From Paramecium octaurelia (Eukaryota > Ciliophora > Oligohymenophorea > Peniculida > Parameciidae), in assembly GCA_905182995.1 (NCBI GenBank), contig CAJJDP010000016.1:680798-744797 (forward strand): a stretch of 64,000 nucleotides of DNA, read 5' to 3'. Under the pieces are notes generated by a model that did not search any database, had not been told where the DNA came from, and saw nothing but the letters and a program-made list of their open reading frames with translations. Positions within the stretch are counted from its first letter, which is position 1; every line of letters starts with the position of its first letter. Position numbers and translations under genes: made by a program. Below are positions 1-11,974 of this stretch, piece after piece.

Positions 1-1025
1 TAAATCCTAATTGCAATTTCTTTTTAAATTTTGAGTTAAACTTCTTTTGCTCTTCTTTACTTAAGAATTGTTAATCAGTGTATTGACTTTCTTTAATTGT
101 GAGAAACAATCATCTTGCAAATAACAATAAAAATTTTTTGATTAAATAATTTAATGCTCATACATAGCTTTAACATTGAATCGCTCATGATCATCAATTT
201 ACAAGCATTTTTTAATAAAATCTTTTGATAGCTCAGAAACAGATGGTGTTTAAGGTATAATTAAAGATTTATTAAGAATATTAGATAGTAGGGCTGCTTC
301 TGATTAAGCATTAAAAGGTGTTCTACCTAACTAAATTTAATAAGGTTTTACCAAAAAGCATCTCAAAATATACGATTCCAACAGCCCAAACATCCCCTTT
401 TTCAGAATAGTCTTAATGTTTCAAGGCTTATGGAGACATATATAGGGGAGTACCCACGTTGATGTTTTTCTGTTAAATTTTTGCCTACCATATAGGAACA
501 GCAAATCCAAAATCTGCTAGTTTGGGATCATTTCCTTTTAACAGGATATTTGCTGGTTTAATATCTCTATGAATAAATCCTTTTAAGTTTATTTCATTTA
601 TTGCATTAACTAATGCTTATAATATCCTAATTGCTTCTGGTTCTTTTATTTTTAAATTTTTTCTTAAGTATTTATCTAGATCTCCCTTCATAAATCATGA
701 TTATACCGAATCGCAAAATTCAGTGATTATATAAGTGTTATTTGAGGTTTAACATACATCAATGAGCTTGAGAATGCTCTAGTGATTGAACGATCTCAAT
801 GCATTGATTTCATTTTTAAGCAATTGTTTATGTAATGTTTGCTTCAACTTCTTCATGTCAATCACCTAAACAAAAATATTTTCTTACTTTAACAGCAACA
901 TTCTCTAAAGTTCTTTCGTCTCTACCTTTATACACTCTACTACTGAATCCCTTTCCTATTTCTTAGTCAATAGCATAAGAATAATGGTCAATAGCTTTTC
1001 TTTTTTCAATTCCACCTCGACCCAT
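1..1025 (-). CDS. Ser/Thr protein kinase, C-terminus cut by window edge
   Basis: This is a protein kinase starting at the ATG at 1025 and still open at base 1. Visible motifs are the glycine loop GKGFSSRVYKG near residue 24, VAVK, HRDIKPANILL, DFGF and VGTPLYMSPQALK, so the usual APE reads SPQ. About 22-nt and 25-nt introns restore the frame, the first right after VAVK and the second inside EMLFG|RTPF. In-frame TAA/TAG codons read as Gln throughout. The ULK/Atg1-like look of the activation segment is a family impression, not proof. Substrate and pathway cannot be read from the sequence. Confidence 0.9.
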
Positions 1026-1395
1026 AATGCTTTAAGTTTCTATATAAAAACTCAAATTTACATCTATGAGGACCTTAAGAATGAAGATATTGAGGTAAAT
1101 AAGTGGAATTTTAGAACATTATTTTGATATTAATTAAATACCATATAAATGAGAGTTCAATAATTTAATCAATTCAAAATTTTTAAAATTAATTTAAATA
1201 AAATCTTCTTCACTAAATTTTTAGTTTAAAGTAACTATTTATCATTTCATAAATATTTTAAATTATATGTTGGTTAGAAAGAGGGATTAAATTAATTGAG
1301 TCTGATTATTAAAGAAAATCCAATAATAATTATTGATTTATTTAGTTTAAGTTTCAATTTATCATTCAAATTAAGAATACTTAATATTTATACTA

Positions 1396-1976
1396 TCATT
1401 TAATTTTTGATTTATTTTAATGTATAATATCCTGTATCTAAATAAAATTAGTAGGTTAAAATTTAGACCTCAATCATATAATTAATGATCTAACTAAATA
1501 TACTACATAAATACTTCCATTTTTCATCAAAAACTAAATATCTATTCGTATCCAAAGCCTATTATAAAATTGAGAAAAGTTATTCAATTGTATGAGTATT
1601 TGAAATAGTTAATAACAAGGATCTATATTCTTATAGCTTCTTGATAAATAAAAATGTTAACCTGTATACTACACTTAGTATAGAAGATTGAAATAGTTCT
1701 TCAAAATCTTTTGGGCCATAAAATCCCTTTTTTTTATGAATATTTTAATAAAATAATTCTTTAGCAAAAAGAACTAAATAAAGATAATAGTAAAAACACT
1801 TGGGTTAATAGAATTGCTATTTATATTGTATTAATATTAGACATTATTATAAGTTTTATCATAATTTGAAACAATCAAAGTTCTTCATTGATAATTGTAT
1901 TCAAATATTAATCTTCTTGTTCACAAAATGAAATAATTTATTTATTAAGTAATTTCTCTTTATCATCTGAAGGCAT
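1396..1976 (-). pseudogene. Unrecognised helical protein, possibly frameshifted
   Basis: A coding-like stretch on the minus strand starts with MPSDDKEKLLNKQ at 1976 and continues, after a frame change near 1875 that no intron explains, into a long open stretch containing KGFYGPKDFEELFQSS and FDEKWKYLCSIFSQ. Introns of about 26 and 31 nt are plausible. It ends near a TGA at 1396. Composition is soluble and helical, and no family is recognised. It is either a recent pseudogene or a gene with a one-base sequence error. Confidence 0.4.
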
Positions 1977-2085
1977 ATTTGTATGATATTCAAAATTGAA
2001 AATTATAGATTGAATAAAATATATTCCAAGTGAGTGATTGAATGAATTCAAAAAATTTTTAATCTTTTATATTTTTTTAAATAAA

Positions 2086-2790
2086 ATGGGCAGAAGACCA
2101 GCAAGATGCTATAGAGTGAGTAATGGTAAACCATTCCCCAAATCCAGATATAACAGAGGTGTACCAGATGCTAAAATCAGAATCTATGATGTCGGAAGAA
2201 AGAAGGCCAACGTTGATGAATTCCCAGTATTGAATAATTAATATGATTTTAGGCTGCCATCCACATTGTATCAGATGAAAAGGAATAAATCTCATCAGAA
2301 GCTTTAGAAGCATGCAGAGTCGCCATCAATAAATATATGATTAAGAAAGTCGGAAAAGACGCATTCCATCTTAGATGCAGAGTCCACCCATGGCACGTAC
2401 TCAGAATCAACAAAATGCTTTCATGTGCTGGTGCAGATAGACTTTAAACTGGTATGAGAGGTGCCTTTGGTAAACCAAATGGTTTGTGTGCCAGAGTCAA
2501 AATTGGCAGCATTCTCTACTCTTTGAGATGCAAGGATGCTTCAATCAATCACGCTATGGAAGCTTTGAGAAGAGGAAAGAATAAGTTCCCAGGAAGATAA
2601 AAGATTGTTGTCTCAGCCAAATGGGGATTCACTAACTATTTCAGATCTGACTATCTCAAATATAAGGCTAATGTAATACCATAAATTAATATTTTAGGAT
2701 GAATTATAATACTATGGTACTCACGTTCATAAATTGAGATAACATGGTAAATTGGATAAATTAAAGATTTTCTAAGCCCTTAGAAAGTGA
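2086..2790 (+). CDS. RPL10: 60S ribosomal protein uL16 (RPL10/QM)
   Basis: The protein of 217 residues is a component of the large ribosomal subunit near the peptidyl-transferase and tRNA sites. It starts [20 protein letters not shown] and contains [43 protein letters not shown] and [14 protein letters not shown], all uL16 hallmarks at the expected positions. Two introns (26 and 25 nt) give 218 codons including the stop. The ATG at 2086 is chosen because the family begins [10 protein letters not shown]; an upstream in-frame ATG would add a non-conserved leader. Codons such as AGA, GCC and AAG dominate, as expected of a highly expressed gene. Confidence 0.97.
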
Positions 2791-3458
2791 TTTGTTAGTA
2801 TAATCATATCATATATTAAATTAACGTATTTTAACATATTTTCTATTATAATTTATTATCTTCTAATCTATTTATAATTATTAAAATTGTCCTGCTAAAG
2901 ATTTTATTGATTAATGCCTCATTAGAGATGCTTTTCAAATATAGATTTACAACAGACTATCCAAATCCTTCTCTAGGTGACTTTCACAAGAATTCAGAGT
3001 AATTTTTGAATTGAAATTAAAGAATCAATAATGTTATTTGAAATTTATTCAACCTAACAATTAAGTAGTTTTATAATTATATATGAATAACCTTATTAAT
3101 TCCATTTGGTTTAATAATATCAGAAATAGATGAAATAAAATTATGATTAATTATAAAGTTTATCATATATTTAAATTAGTATATATATTATTCTATTATT
3201 TAAAAGAATCATTTGGATTGGGAAATAATATATCAGGAAGATAATGCTATCGAGTAGTTAAGTAATTTTATTGAAAGTACAGATAAGTATAATACTTATT
3301 CAATTATTATGGATTGTGATATCCATTTTACCTAGTTTTCTTTTTAAATATCAAACTCAGCTACATTAGGACATATTTAAAATATTGATTAAAAATCCAA
3401 TTACTATTATTAAATTCATAAACTTTTTAATTTAACAAATGAATTAATATATATCACT
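2791..3458. other. AT-rich intergenic stretch, no convincing gene
   Basis: The convergent 3' ends of the uL16 gene and the 255-residue gene bound this stretch. Apart from a short open segment near 2890-2980 that vaguely resembles a kinase C-lobe end (PAKDFIDQCLI), nothing in either strand reads as coding. No RNA gene is visible. Confidence 0.5.
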
Positions 3459-4226
3459 TCAAGTACAAGGTTGATTCTTTTATCTTGAATTTTTGAATCT
3501 TACTTACTTTTTTGGGGGAGAATTAGTTTGAATTTCTAAATCTTTCCTTTTCAAAATCGAATTTGGAGTTAACGATCTAAAATTAGTAGGACACTCTAAT
3601 CGAATAATATATGTGTGATCAACGCAAATATCGCTTATCTTTCTTCTTATTATTTAATTATTATCTTTTTTCTAAGGTAAATCTGAATATTTTCTATTCG
3701 TTACTATTTTGTCTTTCTGCACATGAATATAATTAAGAGATTCTCTTTTTTTATTTGATTTCTCGAAAGTAGCACCCTGTTTTTAAAGTGGGGACTAAGA
3801 ATAGCTCTTTTCTTATTACTTTTTTTTTGGAGAGGCTGTATAGAATTTAGGACTTTATTATCTTTTTTATTAGTGTTTACGTAGATTTTAGTATTGTAAA
3901 TTTATCTATACTTTAGGTTGGAGTATTTTCTAAGTATTAGAGGGGTTTTATTGTTTACATTCTTTGATTTCACAAAATTCTTTTTAAAATACACTCTCTT
4001 CAGTAGGAACTCTAACCACAGATTTAATTTCGTTGTATTTAGAGATGTGAGGTTTAACAGGTGATAGTAATTGAGCATTAGGTATTTCCATTTATGTTAA
4101 TTAACTTGCTCCAAGAGTACTATCAATTAAAGGATTGAAAATTTGACTATTCTCAAGAATAGAATCTTATTAATTCATAATATTTCTCTCTGATGCTTAA
4201 GAATTATGCGAACAATTGCTTCCCAT
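3459..4226 (-). CDS. Unrecognised 255-residue protein with myristoylation-type N-terminus
   Basis: A single uninterrupted frame of 256 codons runs from ATG 4226 to TGA 3459. It begins MGSNCSHNSQ: Gly2, Cys5 and Ser6 fit an N-myristoylation plus palmitoylation signal, so membrane attachment is inferred. The body is rich in Gln, Asn, Ser and Lys, with basic patches such as ASPKKKQQEKS and SPPKKQVRF, and it has no recognised domain. Many Gln residues come from TAA/TAG, so a standard-code reading would miss the gene. It lies between the uL16 gene and a kinase, and its function is unknown. Confidence 0.75.
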
Positions 4227-4540
4227 TTTCAGATTTATTATTTTAATAATATTTAAATAAAGTTAGATCTTGAGTGACAGTATTTCTTACTAAGATAGTA
4301 AGATGTAATAAAAAAGAAAGGTTGTATCTTTTGAACATTAGTTTTATGAATTTGAATCATCAATTGGTTTCACATAATAACAATTAGATAATTATTATTT
4401 ATTTGAAAATTACGAAATATTATGAAATTTTAGAAATTTATCATTATATTTAATAACAATAATTATATTAAATTATTAAGTTTAAGCAATTAGTTACATT
4501 TAACACAATGATTATCGGTAGAAAAATATTGAAAAATAAA

Positions 4541-6122
4541 TCAAGCTTGCCTGAGCTTTTCTATAACAGTATCCATAATCTTTCTTGGGTCATCTTCTTC
4601 AGCTTTCTCAGCATTTAATTAATCATAATCTATCTCCACACATCTTTGGACTTTCTTGTGAATTATAATAATATCCACTAGATTGTCTAATAATAACATG
4701 ATAGGTCTAGAAGGAGCTCTCTTGTGTTCCTCAAGCATTTCTTAACTAAAAATAATGTATAAATTAATACCATAATTATTTAATTAATGTAGTTAAGGTT
4801 ATATTTAACTTATCGCATTCACTTTCAGTGCAATTTTGATCCTTTGAATTGATATCTAATTCTCTATCACAATGCTGCAATTACCCATTTCTCGATAATG
4901 TTTCAATTAGATCTGAATGAAATTATACATACTAATCATGATCTTTCTTTATTGCTGGGACCATGATCTGATTAGCTAAGGTATATAAACTATTTTGCAT
5001 TGCCATATTAGTTTTACTCAAGCAAATCATAAGTTTTTCTACAATACTATTTTTGTTAGAGGTGTATCTTGGGAATAATTCAGTAGTCAATACGAAGTTC
5101 CTAAAAATAATCTCATTTTTTAGACTCTTAATAGATGGAGTTTAAGGTTAGACTGAAATAGGTTAAACAGGAGCAGATGCTTAATGCATAGGGGATTATG
5201 ATGGGCCTTAGAAGATAGATTTCTTTCTTTCCTTTTCATTATTTGATGAATTCTAATGATTATTTACTCTAATATTTAAATTAGGAGATGTTTGAATTCT
5301 CTGATCAGATGGGAGATTGACAACTTCAAACATTTCAAAGACTTTTTCCCATGAAATTCTATCATTTTCCTCAATCGTTAATGTTTTCCTCAAGAATTCT
5401 TCAGATTTAGAAGTCAGAAATCCTTTTTTGATTGAGACAGGAACACTTAAAATATTCTTCAATAAGTCTCTTTCATCTCTGCCTTTCCAAGGAACATCAG
5501 TAAAGACCATCTCATAAAATATGACACCAAGAGACCAAATATCACATTTGGTAGAATAGGGTTTTCTTGCTAAAATTTGAGGAGCCATGTAGAGTGGAGA
5601 TCCAACACATGATCTTAGCAATTGATTACTAAAATTATCAACATATTTAGCGAATCCAAAGTCAGCAATTTTGAATACTCCTTCATGACTAAGAATATTT
5701 GCTGGTTTTAAGTCTCTATGAATGATAGCGTTGGATACAAGTTCACGGAATCCTTGGATGATTTATTTCATGATTTTCCAAGCATCTTATTCGTTGTATT
5801 TTTTTCTACTCATAATTTCTCTTAGATCTCCATCTTTACAAAATTCTGTTATGATGTAGAGACTTCTTTGAGTTGAAATCAAATCTATAAATTTGACTAT
5901 ATTTTTATGATTGAATTTCTTTAGAATTTCAATTTCTTATATGATTGATTGTTTAAGATAATTATCTCTTTCAAAATTACGTAAATCAAGTTTTTTGATG
6001 GCCACTTTTAAATTAGTTGTGGTATCAAGTCCCTAGTATACTTTACCATAAGCACCCTCTCCTAAGCAATGCTTTAGGTTGTAGCTGTAATTACCAATAA
6101 CTTTGACTTAGCCTTATTACAT
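4541..6122 (-). CDS. ULK/Atg1-like Ser/Thr protein kinase
   Basis: The spliced product is 518 residues, with one 25-nt intron near the 3' end. The kinase domain fills roughly residues 12-270: GEGAYGKVYQG, VAIKKLD (Lys), HRDLKPANIL (catalytic Asp), DFGFAKY and GSPLYMAPQILARKPY, with the APE site reading APQ as in the kinase at the window start. The C-terminal half has a Ser/Pro/Gln linker and a helical tail ending in AEEDDPRKIMDTVIEKLRQA. This layout of an N-terminal kinase plus a C-terminal helical region resembles ULK/Atg1 and Fused-type kinases. The start codon lies 67 bp from the divergent PP2A gene, so the two probably share a promoter region. Confidence 0.9.
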
Positions 6123-6189
6123 ATCAACGGTTAATATTTAAAATAAAAATCGAAAGAATAAATAATGTATTTAATAAATTAATTAAAAA

Positions 6190-8070
6190 ATGCCCAAAAT
6201 TGAAAATACTACGGGAATGGCAATAAATTTGATTATTGATGAACTAAAAAGTGATGACATACGAAAAAGGATTCATTCAGTCAAACATTTAGATTTAATT
6301 GCTAGTTAAATCGGTCCAGATAGAACAAAAAATGAACTCATTCCGTTCATTTAAGGTATGCAAATATCTAATTTAGAATTGCTGGATGATGATGATGAAG
6401 TACTGATAGAATTGGTAGATTCACTATCAAGAAATTTTGTGGAGCTTGTAGGAGGTTAAGCATAAGTCCTACTGCCTACATTCGAAGCATTGTGCAGAGT
6501 AGAAGATGCTTCAGTAAGAGAAAAAGTAAAATAATAATTAATAAAGGCTGCCAATCAAATCAAAAAATGTCTAACTCAACTTCCAGACTAAAAGAAAGTA
6601 GAAGAATTATCGATAGGAATTATAAAGAGATTAAATGATAGCGATTATTACATGGCTAAGAATGCAGTAGCAATTTTAATTCCAGCAATCTTTAATTAAG
6701 TTTCATAGAATAACTAGAACGACTTAATAAATATCATACTTAAAATGTCTTAGGATCAAATTCCTCAAGTCAGAAAATTCACATCAATGTATTTTCAAGT
6801 ATTAATTTTTTCAAAATTTAGGATTTGGTTAAACATTTTCCATTAGTAAACGAAACCTTCATTCAAAACATATTGAATTCTTTCATTAAAGACGAACAAG
6901 ACTTCATCAGAATGTACATAGTAGATGCATTAATACAATTAAGTAAAACTCCTTTCTTCCAAAAACAATAAAACTTTATTCTTAATATGTTTAAATAACT
7001 AGCTGAGGATCAATCATGGAGAGTCAGATTTTACTTTTGTGACAAATTGGCTGAGGTAACTCTATTCATCAATCTAAAGATAGGTGAAGCTGTAACCAAA
7101 GATGGATATAGAAAGAATTTCTAAAATTACCATCTCAAGTTCTTATAAGATGCTGAACCTGAAATGAAATCAATAGCAGCATTGAAAATTGAAAGAGTCA
7201 GCGGTCTCATGGATCCAGAAGACATTCTAAATAAACTAATCCCTCTTTTGAAAACAATACAGTCTGATACAAATGCATTTGTTAGAAGTAAAACTAATCA
7301 ATAATTAAACTTAAAGACGCTTTGGCCTCTTCAGTCTTGGCATTATGTCCAATTATTGGTAAGAAGAATACAAGCGAACAAATCCTGCCAATTTTTTTGA
7401 CTCTACTCAAAGACTAAGATTCAGAAGTCAGAATAACACTCTTCAAAAAATTAAGTCTTATCACTAACGTATTGGGAGTAGATTCTTTATCCCAAAGTGT
7501 CATTCCAGCTTTGACAGAATTAGCACAAGATAAGAATTGGAGAATTAGAGCTTCCACCATCGAAGTGTTGAGTTTCTTCGCCAGAGCTATTGGCCCAGAA
7601 TTTTTATCTGACAAAGTTCTGAAATTATTATTAGATTGGATGGGCGACAAGGTCTTTTCAGTTAGACAAACAGCCATCTAATAAACAGCCTAATTGATTT
7701 CTATTCTTGGATTGGCTTGGGCAGACAAAAACCTATTAACAAAAATATGGGCATTTTAATCAATTTAAAATTACCTTCATCGATTAACTGTTTTATTCAC
7801 AATCAATGTATTACACTCATTTTATTATAGCAAATTACTTCTTAATTAAACAATGATTACATTATAAAAACCATAGTCCCTATTTTATAAGCAATGGCCA
7901 AAGATTCAGTTGCCAATATTAGAAGCAATGTTTGTAGAACATCCATACAATTGGCTAAGGAAAAGGGAGGTAATATTACCGATCCTATGAAAAAAATTCT
8001 ATAAACTCTTAGTGATGATTAAGATGCAGAAGTCAAATACTAAGCAAAAAGCGCATTAGAATCATTGTGA
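6190..8070 (+). CDS. PP2A scaffold subunit A (PR65)
   Basis: This 579-residue HEAT-repeat protein matches PP2A A subunits in length (about 590) and in repeat signatures: GMAINLIIDELKSDDIRKR, FALKRLSTI-type repeats, DQSWRVRFYFCDKLAE, DSEVRITLFKKLS and DKNWRIRASTIEVLSFFA. It would hold the catalytic and regulatory B subunits of the phosphatase. Six introns of 21-29 nt are needed, and removing them leaves exactly 580 codons. The start MPKIENTTG fits because the first HEAT repeat follows at once. It ends at TGA 8068-8070, 76 bp before the convergent small gene. Confidence 0.95.
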
Positions 8071-8146
8071 CTTACATAATGGTTAATAAATTATAAAATA
8101 TAAAATCCATTAAATATCATTTATCAATCATAAATAGAAATTAAAA

Positions 8147-8558
8147 TCAGATATCCTTAATTACATATATTGAAGGGTCTTTGGCTAGATTTGTTCTTAT
8201 GAAGTCTTTCAGATTTTCAATACTTTGATTACATTACTTTAATAAATCCATAAATTCTTAATCGTTTTGATATTCGTCAGTGACCTTATCTAAGAATTCT
8301 TTAAATTAGAATTAAGACACATCGACCTACTCTGTTTTCATGATATAAGTCATTATACATTGATTGAGTGATTATTAATATTTATCTTTCCATAACTAAT
8401 TAAGAAACTATAATTACAAGCACTCTGTCTTTGATATTGGTTTAAGGAGGGTTTTTAGCAAAGTCTGATTTCATTTCATCCAAATAAAATAAAATATCTC
8501 CTGTTAGCTTCTTAAAAAAAGAGCAGACTGAATCTCTATCGTAATTTGGTATTTGCAT
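8147..8558 (-). CDS. Unrecognised 129-residue helical protein
   Basis: One 22-nt intron joins two coding stretches into 130 codons including TGA. The protein begins MQIPNYDRDSVCSFFKKL, continues through YLDEMKSDFAKNPP and ends FIRTNLAKDPSIYVIKDI. It is probably all helical with charged heptads, with no signal peptide or membrane segment. Its start is only 31 bp from the divergent gene at 8590, suggesting a bidirectional promoter. No family is recognised. Confidence 0.75.
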
Positions 8559-8589
8559 TATAATAATAATAAAATATTATATTTTTAAA

Positions 8590-8936
8590 ATGAATTCTCA
8601 ATATTAGTTGATTATAATAAAATTAAAGGCATCTATTGAGCTGCTTAGTAATAAAAAATGTTTATTTACATCTCCATTTGCTCATGCTTCATTCTAAATA
8701 GTTTTTAACTTAAATAATTGAGTGTTCTCTGAGTTTTTATACATAAAACCGATTTTTAAAAAACAATCTTGTTCAAGTAAACTCTTTGATTGTTTGAATA
8801 GAGGTTGGTTGTGTGTATCTCAAGGAAACAGACAAGTTATTCATATTATAATAAGGCAACAGAAAAAATTTCAGTACGAAAACGAACACTATTTTGTGTT
8901 CAATTATAAATGTAAATGGGCTAAGAATCAACATGA
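8590..8936 (+). CDS. Unrecognised 99-residue basic protein
   Basis: Two introns (22 and 25 nt) leave exactly 100 codons from ATG 8590 to TGA 8934-8936. The product begins MNSQYQLIIIKLKASIELL, includes CLFTSPFAHASFQ, and ends NKATEKISVRKRTLFC then VQLQMQMGQEST. It is basic and small. The clean intron arithmetic supports a real gene, but nothing identifies its role. A longer standard-code frame overlaps it and is probably a shadow. Confidence 0.6.
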
Positions 8937-9201
8937 GGATGTTTATCAAACAGTATATCGATATTTGAAAAGATATTTATAACATATTGCCGGGATCTAA
9001 GATGAATTAATTATAAAAAAATTTTATTTCATACATAATTTTTTTTTTTTTGTATTCTCATTTGTATTTATATCAGATTATATTAATTCTGGTGTTTATC
9101 TAATGAAATTTAATATGTATTATTTTAACATTTAAAAGTATGCAAATAAGAAATTCTGATAATAATAAATATATTTTTCAATTTTTATACAAATTCAGAA
9201 A

Positions 9202-9860
9202 ATGGAAAATTCAGCCCTCATCATCGTTGATGTATAAAATGATTTTTGTGAAGGAGGATCCCTTCCTGTTTAAAAATCCTCTGAAATCATTCCAAAGATA
9301 AATTAAGTCAGAAAATACTTCAAACATGTTATTTTTACTAAAGATTGGCATCCTGAAAATCATGTCTCTTTCAAAATAAACCACTCTAACTTAGATGAAT
9401 TGAAGAAGGAGGTGGTTGACAATCTTTGGCCAGTTCATTGTGTACAAAACACATACGGTGCCGAATTACACAAAGACATCCAAACTGAAGAAGGTGACAT
9501 TTTTGTTCTTAAAGGGACAAATTATAAATATGACAGCTACAGCGGCTTTGGATGCAAAGAAGACTAAACCAACTTACACTAAATTGTATTCTATAATTCT
9601 AATTAACTTAGCTTCAATCCTTAAATGTGGACACTATATATGTGGGTGGACTTGCGTTAGATTACTGTGTTCTCTTCACTGTCATTGATGCTCTCAAATT
9701 AGGATACAAGGTTAAGGTTTTGAAGGATTGTACTTAAGCAATAGACCCAGAAAATGCCAAAAGCAAAATCAACTAATATTTTGCTGAAATCCGTCGATAA
9801 GACAACTCAATTTTGGAGAATTCACTACGAATTTTCACTTCTTATGAAGTAGAAGAATGA
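9202..9860 (+). CDS. Nicotinamidase (isochorismatase-like fold)
   Basis: The enzyme would hydrolyse nicotinamide to nicotinate and ammonia for NAD salvage. The product is 210 residues after one 26-nt intron. The catalytic triad is visible: Asp in IIVDVQNDFCEGG near residue 11, Lys in FTKDWHPENH near residue 52, and Cys in GGLALDYCVLFT near residue 150. Metal ligands sit in the DWHPENH segment. The N-terminus MENSALIIVDVQNDF matches the family start. Its length is that of eukaryotic nicotinamidases such as Pnc1. Confidence 0.94.
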
Positions 9861-10066
9861 CTAATATACTTCTATATTATTATATACAAGATTAATCGCT
9901 TTTCCTATGGAATTTTATATTTAGTCAAATTTTAAGATAAAATTTTATTCTTAATATTATTTTCCCAATACTAATTATTAAGACGAATTTAGTTTAAATT
10001 GTTTAATTACTAAGAAGGGCAGAACTTGTAAAAATTGAAAAAACAATAATTTATTATAATTTTTAA

Positions 10067-10669
10067 TCATTTTTTTGTCCTATTTTATTCTATATTCTCG
10101 ATTTAAGTTATCAAATCCTACTTTTCTAAGATGACTCTTTATAATTATTCTTTATATGATAATAATAAAATAGATGTTCTTTATATTATGTTTTGGAGTT
10201 AAGATATTGTTTACTTATCTTTTTCTCTAAAAGACATTGCATTATATAAATCAAATGATTTTTTCTACGCTGAGTCCTTAGCCTGATTTCTCATTCTTGG
10301 TTTTATGCTGCTTGAAGTAGTAGAGGGTGTTCTCACATCAGGTTTAAACAACACCTAAGATTACTAACAATTTGGAGTATAACCATTCAGATATTATTAA
10401 GAAAAACTGTCTTAATATGATAGTTATTGCTAGGACTTTTAGGATACTAATCTGGAATAAGGACTAGATTTAAGCAGTTACTATAATCCTTGACTAATTG
10501 CTTATTTTTTATGGCTTTATTTCACTGCTATTGGAGTAATTAAATCAGCTTATGAATAATTGATTCTTCTATGTAAAATATTTGATATCTGTTTCCCAGT
10601 TTCCGGACTAATTGTTGATTTCCTCTGTTATTCTAGATATGGTTATTCTCCCTTTAGAACAGTATTCAT
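10067..10669 (-). CDS. Unrecognised 200-residue protein with C-terminal coiled coil
   Basis: An intronless frame of 201 codons starts MNTVLKGEQPYLEQQRKST. The first two thirds are Ser/Gln-rich and probably disordered. The last 60 residues, including QKKSFDLYNAMSFREKDKQ and LEKQDLITQIENIEQNRTKK, look coiled-coil. Its start is only 27 bp from the divergent ENY2 gene, so the two must share promoter elements. No family is recognised. Confidence 0.7.
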
Positions 10670-10696
10670 TTTATTATAAATTATAATTAATTACAT

Positions 10697-11033
10697 ATGA
10701 ATCAATAGTCGAGATTGGCAGGGGATTTTATCAATCAAAGAACCAATTTATTGGCTTAAAAACTGAGAGAATCAGGAGAGGATTCAAGGTAATAAAAAAT
10801 AATGTAGAATTAGATTGGAAGAATATTTGAGATAAAAACTAATTGAATGCAGATGGAGAGATGATCTGAAAGATTACTGTAAGGAAGTCATAAGATAAAA
10901 AGGACTTGAAAAAATAACTATTGAAGAATTGACAGATATGTTATATGTTAGAGGATAAGCAACTATTCCAAATAAAGTGAAGGAAGACTTATTATCACGA
11001 CTGAGACAATTCTTTGATGAGAATCAAATATGA
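10697..11033 (+). CDS. ENY2: ENY2/Sus1, SAGA and TREX-2 subunit
   Basis: The product has 103 residues after one 25-nt intron. It aligns by eye along the ENY2/Sus1 family: RLEEYLRQKLIECRWRDDLK, then CKEVIRQKGLEKITIEELTD, then ATIPNKVKEDLLSRLRQFF. ENY2 is a small helical protein bridging SAGA deubiquitination and nuclear-pore mRNA export (family knowledge). The start MNQQSRLAGDFINQR is slightly longer than the animal N-terminus. It is convergent with the protease gene at 11046, only 12 bp apart. Confidence 0.93.
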
Positions 11034-11045
11034 TATGTAAACTGG

Positions 11046-11697
11046 TCATTATAACATTTATTAAATAGAATTTTTCAATTCTAATCGTATATTGGTCACA
11101 TAATCAGGAGTGATATTCTTAAAATTCCATTCTTGTTTCTACATTATACATTCTGTTAATCTCTGTATGATTGCAATTGAATATACTCCACAATCATAAG
11201 AATTAGTTTGTTTTGGCACTCCATTGAATTTAATAACTGATATGTTTTTGTTGATCAAAGTCTCGTCATTTTTTATTATTGCCAACATTTTTTTAGCAAT
11301 CATTTCAGCACTGCTCTAAATATCAAAATTAAAGTGTCACTTATAAATCTGAATTCGATCCTGAATCGAAGAGATAAAATTAAGATTCATAAAATAACAG
11401 CACTCCCCAATGTGTACCATTAGGATTCTAACAATCATTTATTGCTGTAATAATGCCATCTCTTCCAACTAATTCTTATTATACAGACATTAAATCTTCA
11501 AAATCATTTTCAAATATAAGAAAAGTGGCAATAGAAGGATCAAGCACTGAAATTCCATTTGGTATTTCCTTGATCAAGTATTGAGTTCCAAAATATATGG
11601 CTTCAGCTGTTAGCCATGATTTGTTATTCAAAGAATCTATATCTCTTTGGTGCAATTAGGCATTCTTGAATTTCAATGGATAATGGTTTTGATTCAT
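11046..11697 (-). CDS. SENP8/Ulp1-type cysteine protease (C48)
   Basis: The protein is 208 residues with one 25-nt intron. The C48 triad is visible: His in NPNGTHWGVLLFY, Asp in YLFDSGSN, and Cys in QTNSYDCGVYSIAI; the oxyanion Gln precedes the Cys as expected. Small C48 proteins of this length with a bare catalytic domain resemble SENP8/DEN1, which cleaves NEDD8 (family knowledge). Specificity for NEDD8 rather than SUMO is inferred from size only. Confidence 0.88.
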
Positions 11698-11764
11698 TGA
11701 TTATTATTAAAATGGAATATAAAATTGTTGAAATAAATAAATTAGGATTTCGATATTAATTAAT

Positions 11765-11974
11765 ATGATTTCAAATAATTTAGAACAAAAATTAATTATC
11801 CTTTAAGGAAGGAGTAAAACTATCCAAAAATTCGAAGCTAGCTTATTACATTTAGAAATTATGCTCAAATAATTATTACTTGACTGCAGCTATCTATTCA
11901 AATATTATCAACATAAGAAGTTTAATTATCAGAGATTTAGGAAGTATAAAGTCATATTACTTGAGGTTAGTTGA
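11765..11974 (+). CDS. Possible 69-residue gene
   Basis: A TGA-free frame starts MISNNLEQKLIILQGRSK and ends KYKVILLEVS. Codon choice looks coding, and the frame begins 67 bp upstream of the protease gene on the opposite strand, where a gene start is expected. It has no recognised domain and no intron. The AT-rich background produces such frames by chance, so confidence is low. Confidence 0.3.

Noticed and set aside
2880..2990. Kinase-like peptide PAKDFIDQCLIRDAFQ on the plus strand
   Set aside because: Only one short match to a common C-lobe pattern, with no other kinase motif around it; too weak to call a pseudogene.
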